NCBI GenBank assembly: GCA_030604405.1
Contig: JAUVVY010000003.1
Location: 107,687 to 171,686, forward strand
Length of the DNA: 64,000 nt
DNA from: a bacterium
GTDB lineage: Bacteria > Armatimonadota > Zipacnadia > Zipacnadales > UBA11051
Direction: 5' to 3'
The notes under the pieces are model-generated. The model was given only the letters and a program-made list of their open reading frames with translations, was not told the origin of the DNA and made no database searches. The translations under genes and the position numbers were made by a program. Below, piece by piece: positions 1 to 7,676 of this stretch. Position 1 is the stretch's first letter. Every line of letters begins with the position of its first letter.

Positions 1-153
1 TAGAATTGTGGCCACCTGTTTCCTCAGACGAGGCAGGCCGCCATTTTATTCCTCCGCACCAAAATATTTTCCAGAGCATTAGACAAAAACACAGGCCAGA
101 ACCACACTACACATAAACGAACACTTGCACGGCGTGCCGAGAGGAGCTTCCGC

Positions 154-1359
154 ATGGGCCTTTACCGCTATAGTGCTGCGGACGGGGACACGGTCAGGAG
201 CGGCGAAGTCGCTGCCGCCAGTCTGCCGCAGGCGATCAAGAGCCTGCAGACCCGCGGCGTCAATCCAACAGAGCTGGCCGAGGCCCGCCGCGACGAGCCA
301 ATATGGGGACGGCTTGGCAACATCGAGCGGATATGGCTATACCGACACCTCGCCGATCTGCTCGAATCCGGCGTGACCCTGGCCGGCGCACTGGATGTAC
401 TGGCACAGGACGCGCCGGCCTCGGCCGATGCCGCCCGCCTCCGCACCATGAGTCAGCTCGTAGCCAGCCGGGGACTGACGATAGCCGAGGCGATGGAGCA
501 GTATCCCCGACTGTTCGGCAACTACGGGATTGCGATAGTGCGAACCGCCGAAGCGGCCAACCGCCTCCCTCAGAGCCTGCGCATGATAGCGACTTATCTC
601 GAAAGCAGTGGCCGCATCAACGAGCGCCTGTGGATACCGGCGGTCTATCCGGTCATCTTGCTCATGGTCATGATAGGCATCAATGGCTTTCTTACCACCT
701 TTATCGTCCCCAAGTTCATGGACCTTTTCTCCGAGCTGGGCATGACCCACGACCGATTGCCGCTCCCGACGCAGATTACTATTGCCATAAGCAATGTCTT
801 GCCCCCGATTACCTGGACCCTACTGATATTGCTGCTGTTGCTGGCCGGGCTGTACTTCTTCACCCGCAAGTCCAAGCGCGTGCAGCTCGATCTGGCCATC
901 TGGTCCTTGTGGCTGCCCATTTTCGGTCGTCTTAATCGCGACTGTGCCACCGCACGCATTTTGGGCATGTTGTCTCTGGCGATAGATGCAGGGATGCCGC
1001 TGGACGAAGCTCTTGAGGCCTCGGGGCCGGCCGCCTCAAATGAACTGATGAGCCTGGCGATGCGGCGAGCCGCCGACCGCGCCCGCCGGGGACATTCTGC
1101 CGCCGAGGCCATCAGCGCCGCCCGCATCCTGCCACCCGCCCTGCTGTGGCATGTGCAGACGGCTGAACGCGCCGGCAACCTTCCCGAAGCCTGCCGCAAG
1201 CTATCGCAGTCGTATCTCGAACGCGCCCAGATGCACACGTCATACATCGCCGCCACTCTCGAACCGCTGCTGATTATTTTTGTCGGCCTATGTGTTGGCA
1301 CTATCGGCTACAGCATATTCCTGCCGCTGGTCAGTATCATCGGGGAGTTGTCGTCATAA
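154..1359 (+). CDS. Type II secretion/type IV pilus inner-membrane platform protein (GspF/PilC family)
   Basis: The product (401 aa) is a polytopic inner-membrane platform protein that would couple the cytoplasmic ATPase to pseudopilin assembly. The family layout of two related helical cytoplasmic domains, each followed by membrane helices, is visible. The first has LLESGVTLAGALDVL near residues 69-83 with hydrophobic helices around 165-190. The second has LSLAIDAGMPLDEALEA near residue 275 and a C-terminal helix near 370-395. The length fits the family (about 400). The ATG is chosen because a GAGGAG Shine-Dalgarno lies 7 nt upstream. It is the first gene of the operon and precedes the ATPase, the reverse of the usual E-F order. 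GspF and PilC cannot be told apart here. The family call is secure. Confidence 0.93.
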   Translation: MGLYRYSAADGDTVRSGEVAAASLPQAIKSLQTRGVNPTELAEARRDEPIWGRLGNIERIWLYRHLADLLESGVTLAGALDVLAQDAPASADAARLRTMSQLVASRGLTIAEAMEQYPRLFGNYGIAIVRTAEAANRLPQSLRMIATYLESSGRINERLWIPAVYPVILLMVMIGINGFLTTFIVPKFMDLFSELGMTHDRLPLPTQITIAISNVLPPITWTLLILLLLLAGLYFFTRKSKRVQLDLAIWSLWLPIFGRLNRDCATARILGMLSLAIDAGMPLDEALEASGPAASNELMSLAMRRAADRARRGHSAAEAISAARILPPALLWHVQTAERAGNLPEACRKLSQSYLERAQMHTSYIAATLEPLLIIFVGLCVGTIGYSIFLPLVSIIGELSS

Positions 1360-1409
1360 GCCAGACTGCCGTCATCAGTTTTTTCGCCTGCTGAAAAGGG
1401 GAACTTGAT

Positions 1410-2927
1410 ATGTGGTTATTCGAGCCGCTGACTGGAGAGCAGATAGTTACAGGAGATGACGCCCAGTTACACTTGTCGCCGCAGGGCCTCGCGCTCAGCC
1501 GCGCCGGTAACGTCGCCGCAGACGTCTCATCGGCGGTGGCCGACTACCAGGAACTCTCTGAAGTCAGCATGAGAGGCGGCCGGCGAGTGCGATTACAGCT
1601 CAACTTCACTGACGGCCGCAGGCCCTGGATGTTGCGTGGAGTGCCCAGGCCACACGGGCAGTGGGCCCTTTACACCATCGAGGGCTACCAGAAGCTGCTG
1701 GCCTGGGCCTCAACCGACGAGGCCACCACGCCCCTGGGATTTGACGCCATTGCCCAGTGTACCAAACAGTATGCTGACGACCTGCCGCTGCTGGGTAATC
1801 TCCTGCTCGCACAGGCCATCACCCACGCTGCCAGCGACATGGACCTCGAGCCTGCCGGAGACATATATGGGCTCCGCTACCGCATTGATGGCGGCGTATT
1901 CCCTGTGGCAAAGCTGCCTGCGGCCACTGCCGAGCGCCTGGTGCGGATGCTGAAAAACCAGGCCCGCCTGCAGGCCCATCGCTCGGACGTCACCCAGGAG
2001 GGGCGTATCCGCCTGCACCCGGCAGCCGGCCCGGTTGACCTGCGGCTGACGGTGATGCCCGGTGTCGCCGGCGAGAAGGTCAACGTGCGCCTGCTCAATC
2101 CCGCCACCCAACTCTTCGGCCTCGACCAGCTTGGCATGACACAGCAGCAGGCCGCACAGATGAAGGCCCTATTCGCCAGGCCCACCGGTGCGGTCTTGTT
2201 GTGCGGCCCCGGCGGCGCAGGCAAGACGACGACTATCTACGCCGCACTCTCCTATCTGGCCGCCCAGGACGCCACACGCACAATCGCCACCATCGAAAAC
2301 CCCGTCGAGTTCGACCTCGACGGCATCGCCCAGACGCAGGTCGGGCCGCAGCTCGACTTTTCCGCGGCCCTGTCCGTGCTGCTGCGCCAGGACCCGGGAG
2401 TGGTCATGGTCGGCGAAATCCGCGACCCGCAAACAGCACAGATCGCAATGCGCGCCGGCATGACCGGACAGTTGCTGCTGACCACTGTCCACGCCGGCGG
2501 CCCCGAGCTGGTGATACCGCGGCTGCTGGACCTGGATGTCGAGCCCTACATGGTCAGCTCCGCACTGGCTGCTATTGTGTCGCAGCGCCTGGTGCGCAAG
2601 GTCTGCTCGGCCTGCGCGGGTGCTTACCAGCCCACGCCCGAGCAGATGGCCGCGCTCGGCCTGTCCTCAGCCGACCTTAGCGGCGCCAATCTCCAGACCG
2701 GCGGCGGCTGCCCGGCCTGTCACAACACCGGCTACAGCGGCCGCACCGCCATATTCGACACTGCGCTGATTGACGAGCACATCCGCAGCCTGATCATGGC
2801 CCGCGACATGCAGGCACTGCGGGCCAGGCTCACCAGTGACGGCCTCCGCGCCGCGGCCATCGAGAAGGTCAAGGCCGGCGTGACCGATATCGCCGAGGCC
2901 ATCCGTGTAGTGGGGGCTGCACAATGA
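1410..2927 (+). CDS. Type II secretion/type IV pilus assembly ATPase (GspE/PilB family)
   Basis: The product (505 aa) is a hexameric cytoplasmic ATPase expected to drive pseudopilus assembly. Walker A GPGGAGKT is at residues 266-273. The Asp box and Walker B region VVMVGEIRDPQTAQIA follow near 333-348, and the His box TTVHAG comes next. A tetracysteine zinc site (CSAC, then CPAC about 40 residues later) is typical of GspE/PilB. The N-terminal region of about 120 residues does not look like a standard GspE N-domain. The ATG follows an AAAAGGGGAA Shine-Dalgarno. The stop overlaps the next start as ATGA. Whether this is true T2SS or a pilus/transformation machine cannot be decided, because no secretin or prepilin peptidase is in the window. 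Confidence 0.95.
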   Translation: MWLFEPLTGEQIVTGDDAQLHLSPQGLALSRAGNVAADVSSAVADYQELSEVSMRGGRRVRLQLNFTDGRRPWMLRGVPRPHGQWALYTIEGYQKLLAWASTDEATTPLGFDAIAQCTKQYADDLPLLGNLLLAQAITHAASDMDLEPAGDIYGLRYRIDGGVFPVAKLPAATAERLVRMLKNQARLQAHRSDVTQEGRIRLHPAAGPVDLRLTVMPGVAGEKVNVRLLNPATQLFGLDQLGMTQQQAAQMKALFARPTGAVLLCGPGGAGKTTTIYAALSYLAAQDATRTIATIENPVEFDLDGIAQTQVGPQLDFSAALSVLLRQDPGVVMVGEIRDPQTAQIAMRAGMTGQLLLTTVHAGGPELVIPRLLDLDVEPYMVSSALAAIVSQRLVRKVCSACAGAYQPTPEQMAALGLSSADLSGANLQTGGGCPACHNTGYSGRTAIFDTALIDEHIRSLIMARDMQALRARLTSDGLRAAAIEKVKAGVTDIAEAIRVVGAAQ

Positions 2928-3190
2928 TCAGCCGCACCGGAACCTTCGGCTATTATGCCGTCCTTGTGATCGCCTACTACCTGATGATCTTCGTAGTGGC
3001 GGGGATTATCACGCTGCCGTTTTCGCTGCTGGTCGTGATCACCGGCGGCGGCTGCCTGGCGTTTGCAGGCGTTGCTGGGCAGATAGCCGTCGTATACCTT
3101 ATCGTTCTGGGGCTTCTCGGCTACTGGATTTACTACCTGCCGACCCCGCTGGACAGCGAAGTTGCCTTTCCGGAGACTGAGCACAAATGA
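2924..3190 (+). CDS. Small two- or three-helix membrane protein in the pseudopilin operon
   Basis: An 88-residue hydrophobic protein with helices at about residues 9-30, 33-50 and 52-70, ending in a short polar tail (PLDSEVAFPETEHK). I recognise no family. It is translationally coupled on both sides (ATGA with the ATPase, ATGA with the next gene), so it is expressed with the secretion machine. Its tail reappears almost unchanged at the end of the next protein. An accessory role in anchoring or pilus-subunit handling is inferred only from position. Confidence 0.8.
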   Translation: MISRTGTFGYYAVLVIAYYLMIFVVAGIITLPFSLLVVITGGGCLAFAGVAGQIAVVYLIVLGLLGYWIYYLPTPLDSEVAFPETEHK

Positions 3191-3196
3191 GACGCC
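3146..3196 (+). repeat. Direct repeat, copy 1 (tail of the 88-residue membrane protein)
   Basis: About 51 bases covering the last codons of the gene ending at 3190 and the overlapping start of the next gene. It recurs 350 bases downstream (3496-3546) with only a few mismatches. It spans the tail, the stop codon, the ATGA overlap and the first codons (MRR) of the following gene. Confidence 0.9.
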
Positions 3197-3540
3197 CAGC
3201 TACATTGCGGAGGCTTAGGACAGCATTGACTGGATCAATGGCGACATTCACGCTCTCGCGCGAAGCGTTGCTGCGTGCTTTTCCCACATTCCATCGTTAC
3301 GCCAAGGCTGCGGTCTCCGCCGATGGTTTGCTCATCATCGCCTTCGTGCTCTTTGTGCCGGCACTCGCGCTACTCATGGTGCTGTTCACCTTCGCAGGCA
3401 CAGCATGGACCTCTTTTCCGCTAGTTGCACTCATCGCAATCATTCAGTTAGATATCCTGACGCGTCTGGGCTACCTGGTATATTACAGACCAGTGCCGCT
3501 GGACAGCGAAGTTGCCTTTCCGGAGACTGAAGACAAATGA
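3187..3540 (+). CDS. Small membrane protein sharing a duplicated C-terminal tail
   Basis: A 117-residue protein with two strong hydrophobic segments (about 44-68 and 73-95) and a charged N-terminus. The last 14 residues (PLDSEVAFPETEDK) match the tail of the preceding protein at 12 of 14 positions, and the DNA there is nearly identical, while the rest shows no clear similarity. This looks like a recombination or duplication product that kept the translational-coupling cassette (ATGA overlaps at both ends). No known family was recognised. It is likely a membrane accessory of the pseudopilin machine. Confidence 0.75.
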   Translation: MRRPATLRRLRTALTGSMATFTLSREALLRAFPTFHRYAKAAVSADGLLIIAFVLFVPALALLMVLFTFAGTAWTSFPLVALIAIIQLDILTRLGYLVYYRPVPLDSEVAFPETEDK

Positions 3541-3546
3541 GACGCG
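3496..3546 (+). repeat. Direct repeat, copy 2 (tail of the 117-residue membrane protein)
   Basis: The second copy of the 51-base repeat seen at 3146-3196. The spacing is exactly 350 bases. It again covers the last codons, the stop, the ATGA overlap and the MRR start of the next gene. Confidence 0.9.
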
Positions 3547-3923
3547 GAGCGACATTGATTTCGACACTTGTGGGCATCGGCTTTCTGTCCGTCACGCTGG
3601 CCGGAGTGGTGCAGTTGTACTCGCTCGCCAGCATGGCCGTGAGCGTTGCCGACAGCCGCACCATCGCACTGATGGCCGCCGAGACCCGGATCGAAACAGC
3701 GCAGGCCCACGGCTACACCGGCCTGCCGGCTATCGGGCAGTATCCCCTGGATGACGCGATGCTGGCGCCGCTGCCGGGCGCGTCGGGAACGATCACGGTC
3801 GCCCAGGGACCTCAGCCCCAAAGCCGTACTGTCAGTGTCAGGATAAGCTGGCGCCAGCGGCCCGGCCGGCAGCTCTCCACCGTCCGCCTCTCTCGCATCA
3901 TCGCCGCAGGGGGGATGAGCTGA
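3537..3923 (+). CDS. Prepilin-like minor pseudopilin (atypical leader)
   Basis: A 128-residue protein with a short basic leader (MRR) ending in Gly, then ATLISTLVGIGFLSV as the hydrophobic helix. This is the type IV prepilin layout, but the conserved Glu at mature position 5 is replaced by Ser. The remainder is a small soluble domain with no cysteines. Its position directly before two further pilin-type genes resembles the gspH-I-J-K minor pseudopilin block. It could be a PilV/GspI-like subunit. The start overlaps the upstream stop by 4 bases, and the end overlaps the next start as TGATG. Confidence 0.75.
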   Translation: MRRGATLISTLVGIGFLSVTLAGVVQLYSLASMAVSVADSRTIALMAAETRIETAQAHGYTGLPAIGQYPLDDAMLAPLPGASGTITVAQGPQPQSRTVSVRISWRQRPGRQLSTVRLSRIIAAGGMS

Positions 3924-4354
3924 TGAACCGACGCGGCGTAACGCTGATAGAGCTCATGGTCGCCCTCGCGGTATTCACCCTCCTGCTTTCCCTGGTGTTG
4001 CGGGCCTTTCTGCTCAGCGACCGGATGATCTTGCGCAGCGAGGCGAAGCTCAAGCAGACCTTGGGCCGCGTGGCCTTGCAGGCCCAGTTGCGCAGCGACA
4101 TCTGGGGCGCGGCGCAGTTCCACAGCGGGCCGGCCGATGATGTGGCCGAGTTCATCATGCCCGATGAGACCAGAGCGATCTACAGCGCCGCCGCAGGCAA
4201 GACCTCCCGGACCCACCAGGGCCACGAAACGCTCTACCAGGGCACCGTCACCTTTTCGCAAGGCGAGGACGGCCTCATAGCGGTGCTCGGATACGATACC
4301 ACCGAATGGGGATTTGCAGCGAAGATGCGCAATTGGGCAGGTGAGGCCGAATGA
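3923..4354 (+). CDS. Type II secretion minor pseudopilin (prepilin-type N-terminus)
   Basis: A 143-residue protein with a textbook class III signal, RRG followed by VTLIELMVALAVFTLLLSL, including Glu5 of the mature chain needed for assembly and methylation. The helix continues into a coiled stretch and a small beta-rich domain. By order and length it resembles GspJ/PilW-like minor subunits. The gene overlaps its neighbours by 1 and 4 bases, so the block is translationally coupled. Processing would need a prepilin peptidase encoded elsewhere. Confidence 0.85.
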   Translation: MNRRGVTLIELMVALAVFTLLLSLVLRAFLLSDRMILRSEAKLKQTLGRVALQAQLRSDIWGAAQFHSGPADDVAEFIMPDETRAIYSAAAGKTSRTHQGHETLYQGTVTFSQGEDGLIAVLGYDTTEWGFAAKMRNWAGEAE

Positions 4355-4812
4355 GACGCAACTCCCGCCGGGGTGCAGGCCTGCTCTTGGCCGTCGTATT
4401 GCTATGCACGGCGGCGCTATTCGGCATGGCCACTTATCTGGCAACCGTGGCCGTCGGCGCCGCCCGCGTGCAGCACCAGCGCGACACCGTCCAGTGCGTC
4501 TATGCGGCCGAAAGCGGCATCGAGCTGGCGATGGCCCGGGCTAACCGTGGCGACATTCCCGCCCAGCCGATTACCGGAAGCGTTGGCACCGCCTTTTTCA
4601 CTACCCAGGTCCGCCAGGCTGATGGCAAGCTCGTCATGGTCTCCGACGGAACCCAACAGCGCCCCGGACGCGCCGATCTCGTCCGCCGCATCGAGGTACA
4701 ATGTCAACGCTCCGGCGGCAGCTATTTCGTGACCAATTGGCAGCCCCTGCCACCGCCGGAGACGACCACTATTGAGCCCGCACCCATCTCCCCGCAGGAG
4801 GAGAACCGATGA
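4351..4812 (+). CDS. PilX/GspK-like minor pilin
   Basis: A 153-residue protein starting RRGAGLLLAVVLLCTAALFG, a prepilin-like signal without Glu5, as is usual for GspK and PilX. The motif YAAESGIELAMARANRG near residues 50-66 is the hallmark of PilX_N-type subunits (A-E-S/A-G). GspK-like proteins sit at the tip of the pseudopilus and often lack Glu5. At 153 residues it is much shorter than classical GspK (about 300), so PilX is the closer comparison. Overlaps at both ends support co-translation. Confidence 0.78.
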   Translation: MRRNSRRGAGLLLAVVLLCTAALFGMATYLATVAVGAARVQHQRDTVQCVYAAESGIELAMARANRGDIPAQPITGSVGTAFFTTQVRQADGKLVMVSDGTQQRPGRADLVRRIEVQCQRSGGSYFVTNWQPLPPPETTTIEPAPISPQEENR

Positions 4813-5369
4813 CCAGCCGCCGCGGCTTCGTCTATATGGACATCTTCTGCACCATCGTCATCATGGCGCTCATCTATTCCATGATGCTGTTCACCTGGAC
4901 ACGCTCGCTTGACAGAGCCCGCCGCACCGTCTGCTTGCAGAATATGAAGGAAATCAGCGTGGCACTGCGGGCCTATGCCCTCGACTACGGCGGCGCTTTC
5001 CCGGCGCAGCAAAACGGCCTGACCGCACTTTGCGACCAGTATGCCGCCGACCGCGGCATCCTGCTCTGCCCTCAAGTGGATCATTGGAGGAAACAGCATC
5101 CTGACGCCACGCCACCGTCACGGCTCGATGACCGTCCGGACCTGCCGGTGGATTACGTCTATCGCGGCGGATTTTACAGTGACGATCTGCCCTCACTGGC
5201 GCTGGCGATGGACTACTCAACCCGGCAGCATCGGGGCGGCGCCAATGTGCTGTATCTCGACGGCCGTGCGCAATGGCAACCGTTCGCGGAAGCCGACGCC
5301 GACACCGCGCAACTGCTCAACTCAGGCGCGCTTGACGTGCTGCCGCCTTTGAGGGGACCGGTCAAATGA
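4809..5369 (+). CDS. Prepilin-like protein with H-X9-DG motif
   Basis: A 186-residue protein. The leader RRG is followed by FVYMDIFCTIVIMALI, with Asp instead of Glu at mature position 5. A conserved helix follows (RARRTVCLQNMKEISVALRA), then a globular part ending in HRGGANVLYLDG, a clean H-X9-DG motif. This motif defines a large family of prepilin-type proteins abundant in Planctomycetota and related phyla. Four cysteines could form disulfides. It is a probable pseudopilus or secreted subunit. The start overlaps the previous gene and the stop overlaps the next (ATGA). Confidence 0.82.
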   Translation: MTSRRGFVYMDIFCTIVIMALIYSMMLFTWTRSLDRARRTVCLQNMKEISVALRAYALDYGGAFPAQQNGLTALCDQYAADRGILLCPQVDHWRKQHPDATPPSRLDDRPDLPVDYVYRGGFYSDDLPSLALAMDYSTRQHRGGANVLYLDGRAQWQPFAEADADTAQLLNSGALDVLPPLRGPVK

Positions 5370-5899
5370 AGCGCGGCTTCATACTCATCGAATTCGTCAC
5401 TGCGATAGCGATAATCGCCATCCTGGCCGCGATTCTGTTTCCCGTTTTCGGGCGGGCCAGAGAAAAGGCTCGCCAGATGAGCTGCCTGCAGAACCTGCTC
5501 AACGTTGGTATCAGCCTGCGCCATTACGCCGCCGATTATCACGGTCATTTCCCGCCCACCGACAATGACCTCTCGCCCTTGCTCTACCAGTACTTGCCCG
5601 AGGAACGGGCCCTGGACTGCTCCACCGTAACTCAGGACTTTGACGGCAAGGCCGGCGACTATTCCTACAAGGGCGGCTACCAGGACGACGACCCGGGCGA
5701 CCTGATACTGATGAGTGACCGCGCGCCCCACGTGCATAATGAGGGCAACAACTGCCTCTTCATTGACGGACACGCCAAGTGGCTGAAGTACAGCAACTTC
5801 GTGAAGGGCTATCCCGCGATGCCGGGGATGAAAGAGCAAGAGCCACAAGCAACAGAGGCATGCGAACCTCCGCCAGGTGGTGGAAAATGCTGCCAATAG
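5366..5899 (+). CDS. Prepilin-type protein with H-X9-DG motif
   Basis: A 177-residue protein with signal KRG/FILIEFVTAIAIIAILAA, Glu5 present, followed by the family-typical FGRAREKARQMSCLQN. The H-X9-DG motif is HNEGNNCLFIDG near residues 125-136. The tail is Pro/Gly/Cys-rich (PPPGGGKCC). It is a close relative of the proteins at 4809, 6301 and 7104. The last gene before a 400-base repeat-filled gap, so the downstream pilin genes may depend on readthrough or their own signals. Confidence 0.87.
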   Translation: MKRGFILIEFVTAIAIIAILAAILFPVFGRAREKARQMSCLQNLLNVGISLRHYAADYHGHFPPTDNDLSPLLYQYLPEERALDCSTVTQDFDGKAGDYSYKGGYQDDDPGDLILMSDRAPHVHNEGNNCLFIDGHAKWLKYSNFVKGYPAMPGMKEQEPQATEACEPPPGGGKCCQ

Positions 5900-6300
5900 A
5901 GGCCATTTCAAGATGCCGCCAACGCGCTGATAGTCCTGAGCTTGCCGAAGGGCAGCCTGTGGGCCGTTGTCGTCGCCTTTCGGAGGGGCCGAATGGGTGG
6001 CCTGAGCGAAGCGAAGGACGGGCCCCATCCGGCCCACGGCCTCCCTCATCACGTAGCTCAACGCCCCTTGCCCGATTCCGTTGCCTTTCGGAGGGGCCTG
6101 CCGAGCGGTGCGGATGCGTGGCATCCGCGCTGGGAGACTGGCCCGCCGGCCTTGCTCATCGCGTGGCACAGGCTTTCTCAAATATCATCCGCGTGGCACA
6201 GGCTTTCCCCTTCGACGTTGCTCAGGGCCCTGAGCTTGCCGAAGGGCAGCCTGTGCGCCCTCGCCGTTGCAGTTTTCCCCTCTCCCTCCGGGAGAGGGGA
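5900..6300. repeat. Intergenic repeat cluster with a start-proximal hairpin
   Basis: A 400-base gap without a convincing gene. Three short motifs each occur twice: a 27-base block containing gagcttgccgaagggcag (5935-5961 and 6229-6255), gcctttcggaggggcc (5975-5990 and 6083-6098), and gcgtggcacaggctttc (6161-6177 and 6191-6207). At 6277-6299 a perfect 10-bp stem with a 3-base loop (cccctctccc/gggagagggg) ends one base before the next start codon. The look is of interspersed palindromic repeats inserted between pilin genes. An open frame runs through it but has the low-complexity, Arg/Ser/Gly-rich composition of noncoding repeats. Confidence 0.75.
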
Positions 6301-7104
6301 ATGAAAGGGGTGAGGGCTGCCGCCGCCGGCCTCTGCATGGCTGACCTCCTCCTCACGATAGCCATCATCGCTATCCTGGCGGCCATTCTGTTCCCGGTTT
6401 TCGCCCGTGCACGCGAAAAGGCGCGCAGCGCGACCTGTGTCGGCAACCTTGTCAACATCGGCCTGGCCTTGCGTACCTACGCCGCCGACAACGACATGGC
6501 CTACCCGCCGCGCGACAACGACCTCAAGCCCCTGTGGCCGGTGTACTGGAGTCACTCACGCGAGGCAGCCTACTTCTCGTGTCCGAGCATCTCGAGCAAG
6601 GGCATAAGGATGGGGGCCATGCCGGGCGATGAGCCGGAAGAGGTATGGGAGCCGCCACCGCCGCCGCCTGCGCCACGCTCCTTGATGGAGGGACCGCCGC
6701 CGCCACCACCGCCCGATCCGACATCCATGGAGACAACGCCTGCTCCGCCAGGCCGTCTTCCGGGCGGGGCGGAAATCGTCTTCTGCCAGCCACCGCCGCC
6801 TCCACCAGCGCCTGGACAGGAGATGCCTCCCTCGGAGATGCCGCCTGGTCCGATGATGGGACCGCCGCCTGGGGGACCGCCGCAGCCTGACCCGGATGAT
6901 CCCTCTGCCACCTGCTATTTCTATGTCAGCGGTTATCGCTACGACCAGTTCACCCGCCGCATGCCCATCTCCGGCGACCTGGGTCCCGACCGCCATCACG
7001 GGCGCGGCAATGTCTTGTTCACCGACGGGTCGGCAAAATCGTGGACGCCGGCGGACTATCGCCGAGCCGGCCTGGACCGCTACGTATGGATGGACGGGGA
7101 CTGA
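6301..7104 (+). CDS. Prepilin-type protein with H-X9-DG motif and poly-proline insert
   Basis: A 267-residue protein. After a leader ending AAAAG comes LCMADLLLTIAIIAILAAI, then FARAREKARSATCVGN, matching the family. Position 5 of the mature part is Asp. Residues about 115-200 form a Pro-rich insert with several runs of six or more prolines. The H-X9-DG motif HHGRGNVLFTDG follows near 235-246. The frame is open further upstream, but that extension is repeat sequence. ATG 6301 is preferred because it gives a normal leader and has gagagggg just before it, although that Shine-Dalgarno sits in a hairpin. The poly-Pro runs would need EF-P for efficient translation. Confidence 0.82.
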   Translation: MKGVRAAAAGLCMADLLLTIAIIAILAAILFPVFARAREKARSATCVGNLVNIGLALRTYAADNDMAYPPRDNDLKPLWPVYWSHSREAAYFSCPSISSKGIRMGAMPGDEPEEVWEPPPPPPAPRSLMEGPPPPPPPDPTSMETTPAPPGRLPGGAEIVFCQPPPPPPAPGQEMPPSEMPPGPMMGPPPGGPPQPDPDDPSATCYFYVSGYRYDQFTRRMPISGDLGPDRHHGRGNVLFTDGSAKSWTPADYRRAGLDRYVWMDGD

Positions 7105-7676
7105 TGATGACAAGGCCGCCAAACAAGGGCTTCAGCGCATTAGAGTTCGCCATGGTCATGCTCCTATTCATGACCTTCACGGGTCTGGTGATGCTTTATG
7201 GCCGCGGCGCGCGGGGCAAGGCGCGTGAGAGCAACTGCCTGAGCAACGTCAAGCAGATGGCCATTGCATCGGCAGTGTATGCCTCTGACAACGATGGCTT
7301 TTACCCACGAGCCGAGCCTGTCGTAGCGATCATGCCCTATACGAAGAATTACCAGGTCTTCCGCTGCCCTGCCGCACCAAAAAAGCCCCAACCCGAACCG
7401 CAAGAAGAGCCTTACTGCGAGACAGTGGAAGACTGCACGCCATGTTGCGGCCTGCCTGCAACCCGGGTCCCGCCTCATCAAGTTGACTACCTCTTTGTAC
7501 CCGGACTGTGCGCCGATGACCGCCCGGATACCATGCTCGCCTACGACGATGCCCCGGACCGGCACACCAGCAAATCGTTCAACATGGTACGCCTCGACGG
7601 ATCGGCAAGGAGGCTGCCGGCCGCACAGTGGCCCGGACCGCCCGAGCAAATAAAGGAGGCTCCTGATGAAGAATAG
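7104..7676 (+). CDS. Prepilin-type protein (H-X10-DG variant)
   Basis: A 190-residue protein, NKG/FSALEFAMVMLLFMTFTGL, with Glu5 present. The helix continues to RGKARESNCLSNVKQMAIA, as in its relatives. The motif near the C-terminus is HTSKSFNMVRLDG, with one more residue than the H-X9-DG consensus. A Cys cluster (CETVEDCTPCC) lies mid-protein. The start was set at the ATG overlapping the upstream stop (ATGATGA). The next codon is also ATG, so the exact start may shift by one. The 3' end overlaps the following gene by 11 bases. Confidence 0.82.
   Translation: MMTRPPNKGFSALEFAMVMLLFMTFTGLVMLYGRGARGKARESNCLSNVKQMAIASAVYASDNDGFYPRAEPVVAIMPYTKNYQVFRCPAAPKKPQPEPQEEPYCETVEDCTPCCGLPATRVPPHQVDYLFVPGLCADDRPDTMLAYDDAPDRHTSKSFNMVRLDGSARRLPAAQWPGPPEQIKEAPDEE

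Noticed and set aside
5935..6255. A possible CRISPR-like array, because short motifs repeat.
   Set aside because: Each motif occurs only twice at irregular spacing, without uniform spacers. No cas gene is in the window.
5779..6300. An open frame continuous with the pilin gene at 6301, giving about 174 extra N-terminal residues.
   Set aside because: The extension is repeat DNA, would bury the prepilin signal inside the protein and has no Shine-Dalgarno of the usual kind. Relatives start just before the signal.
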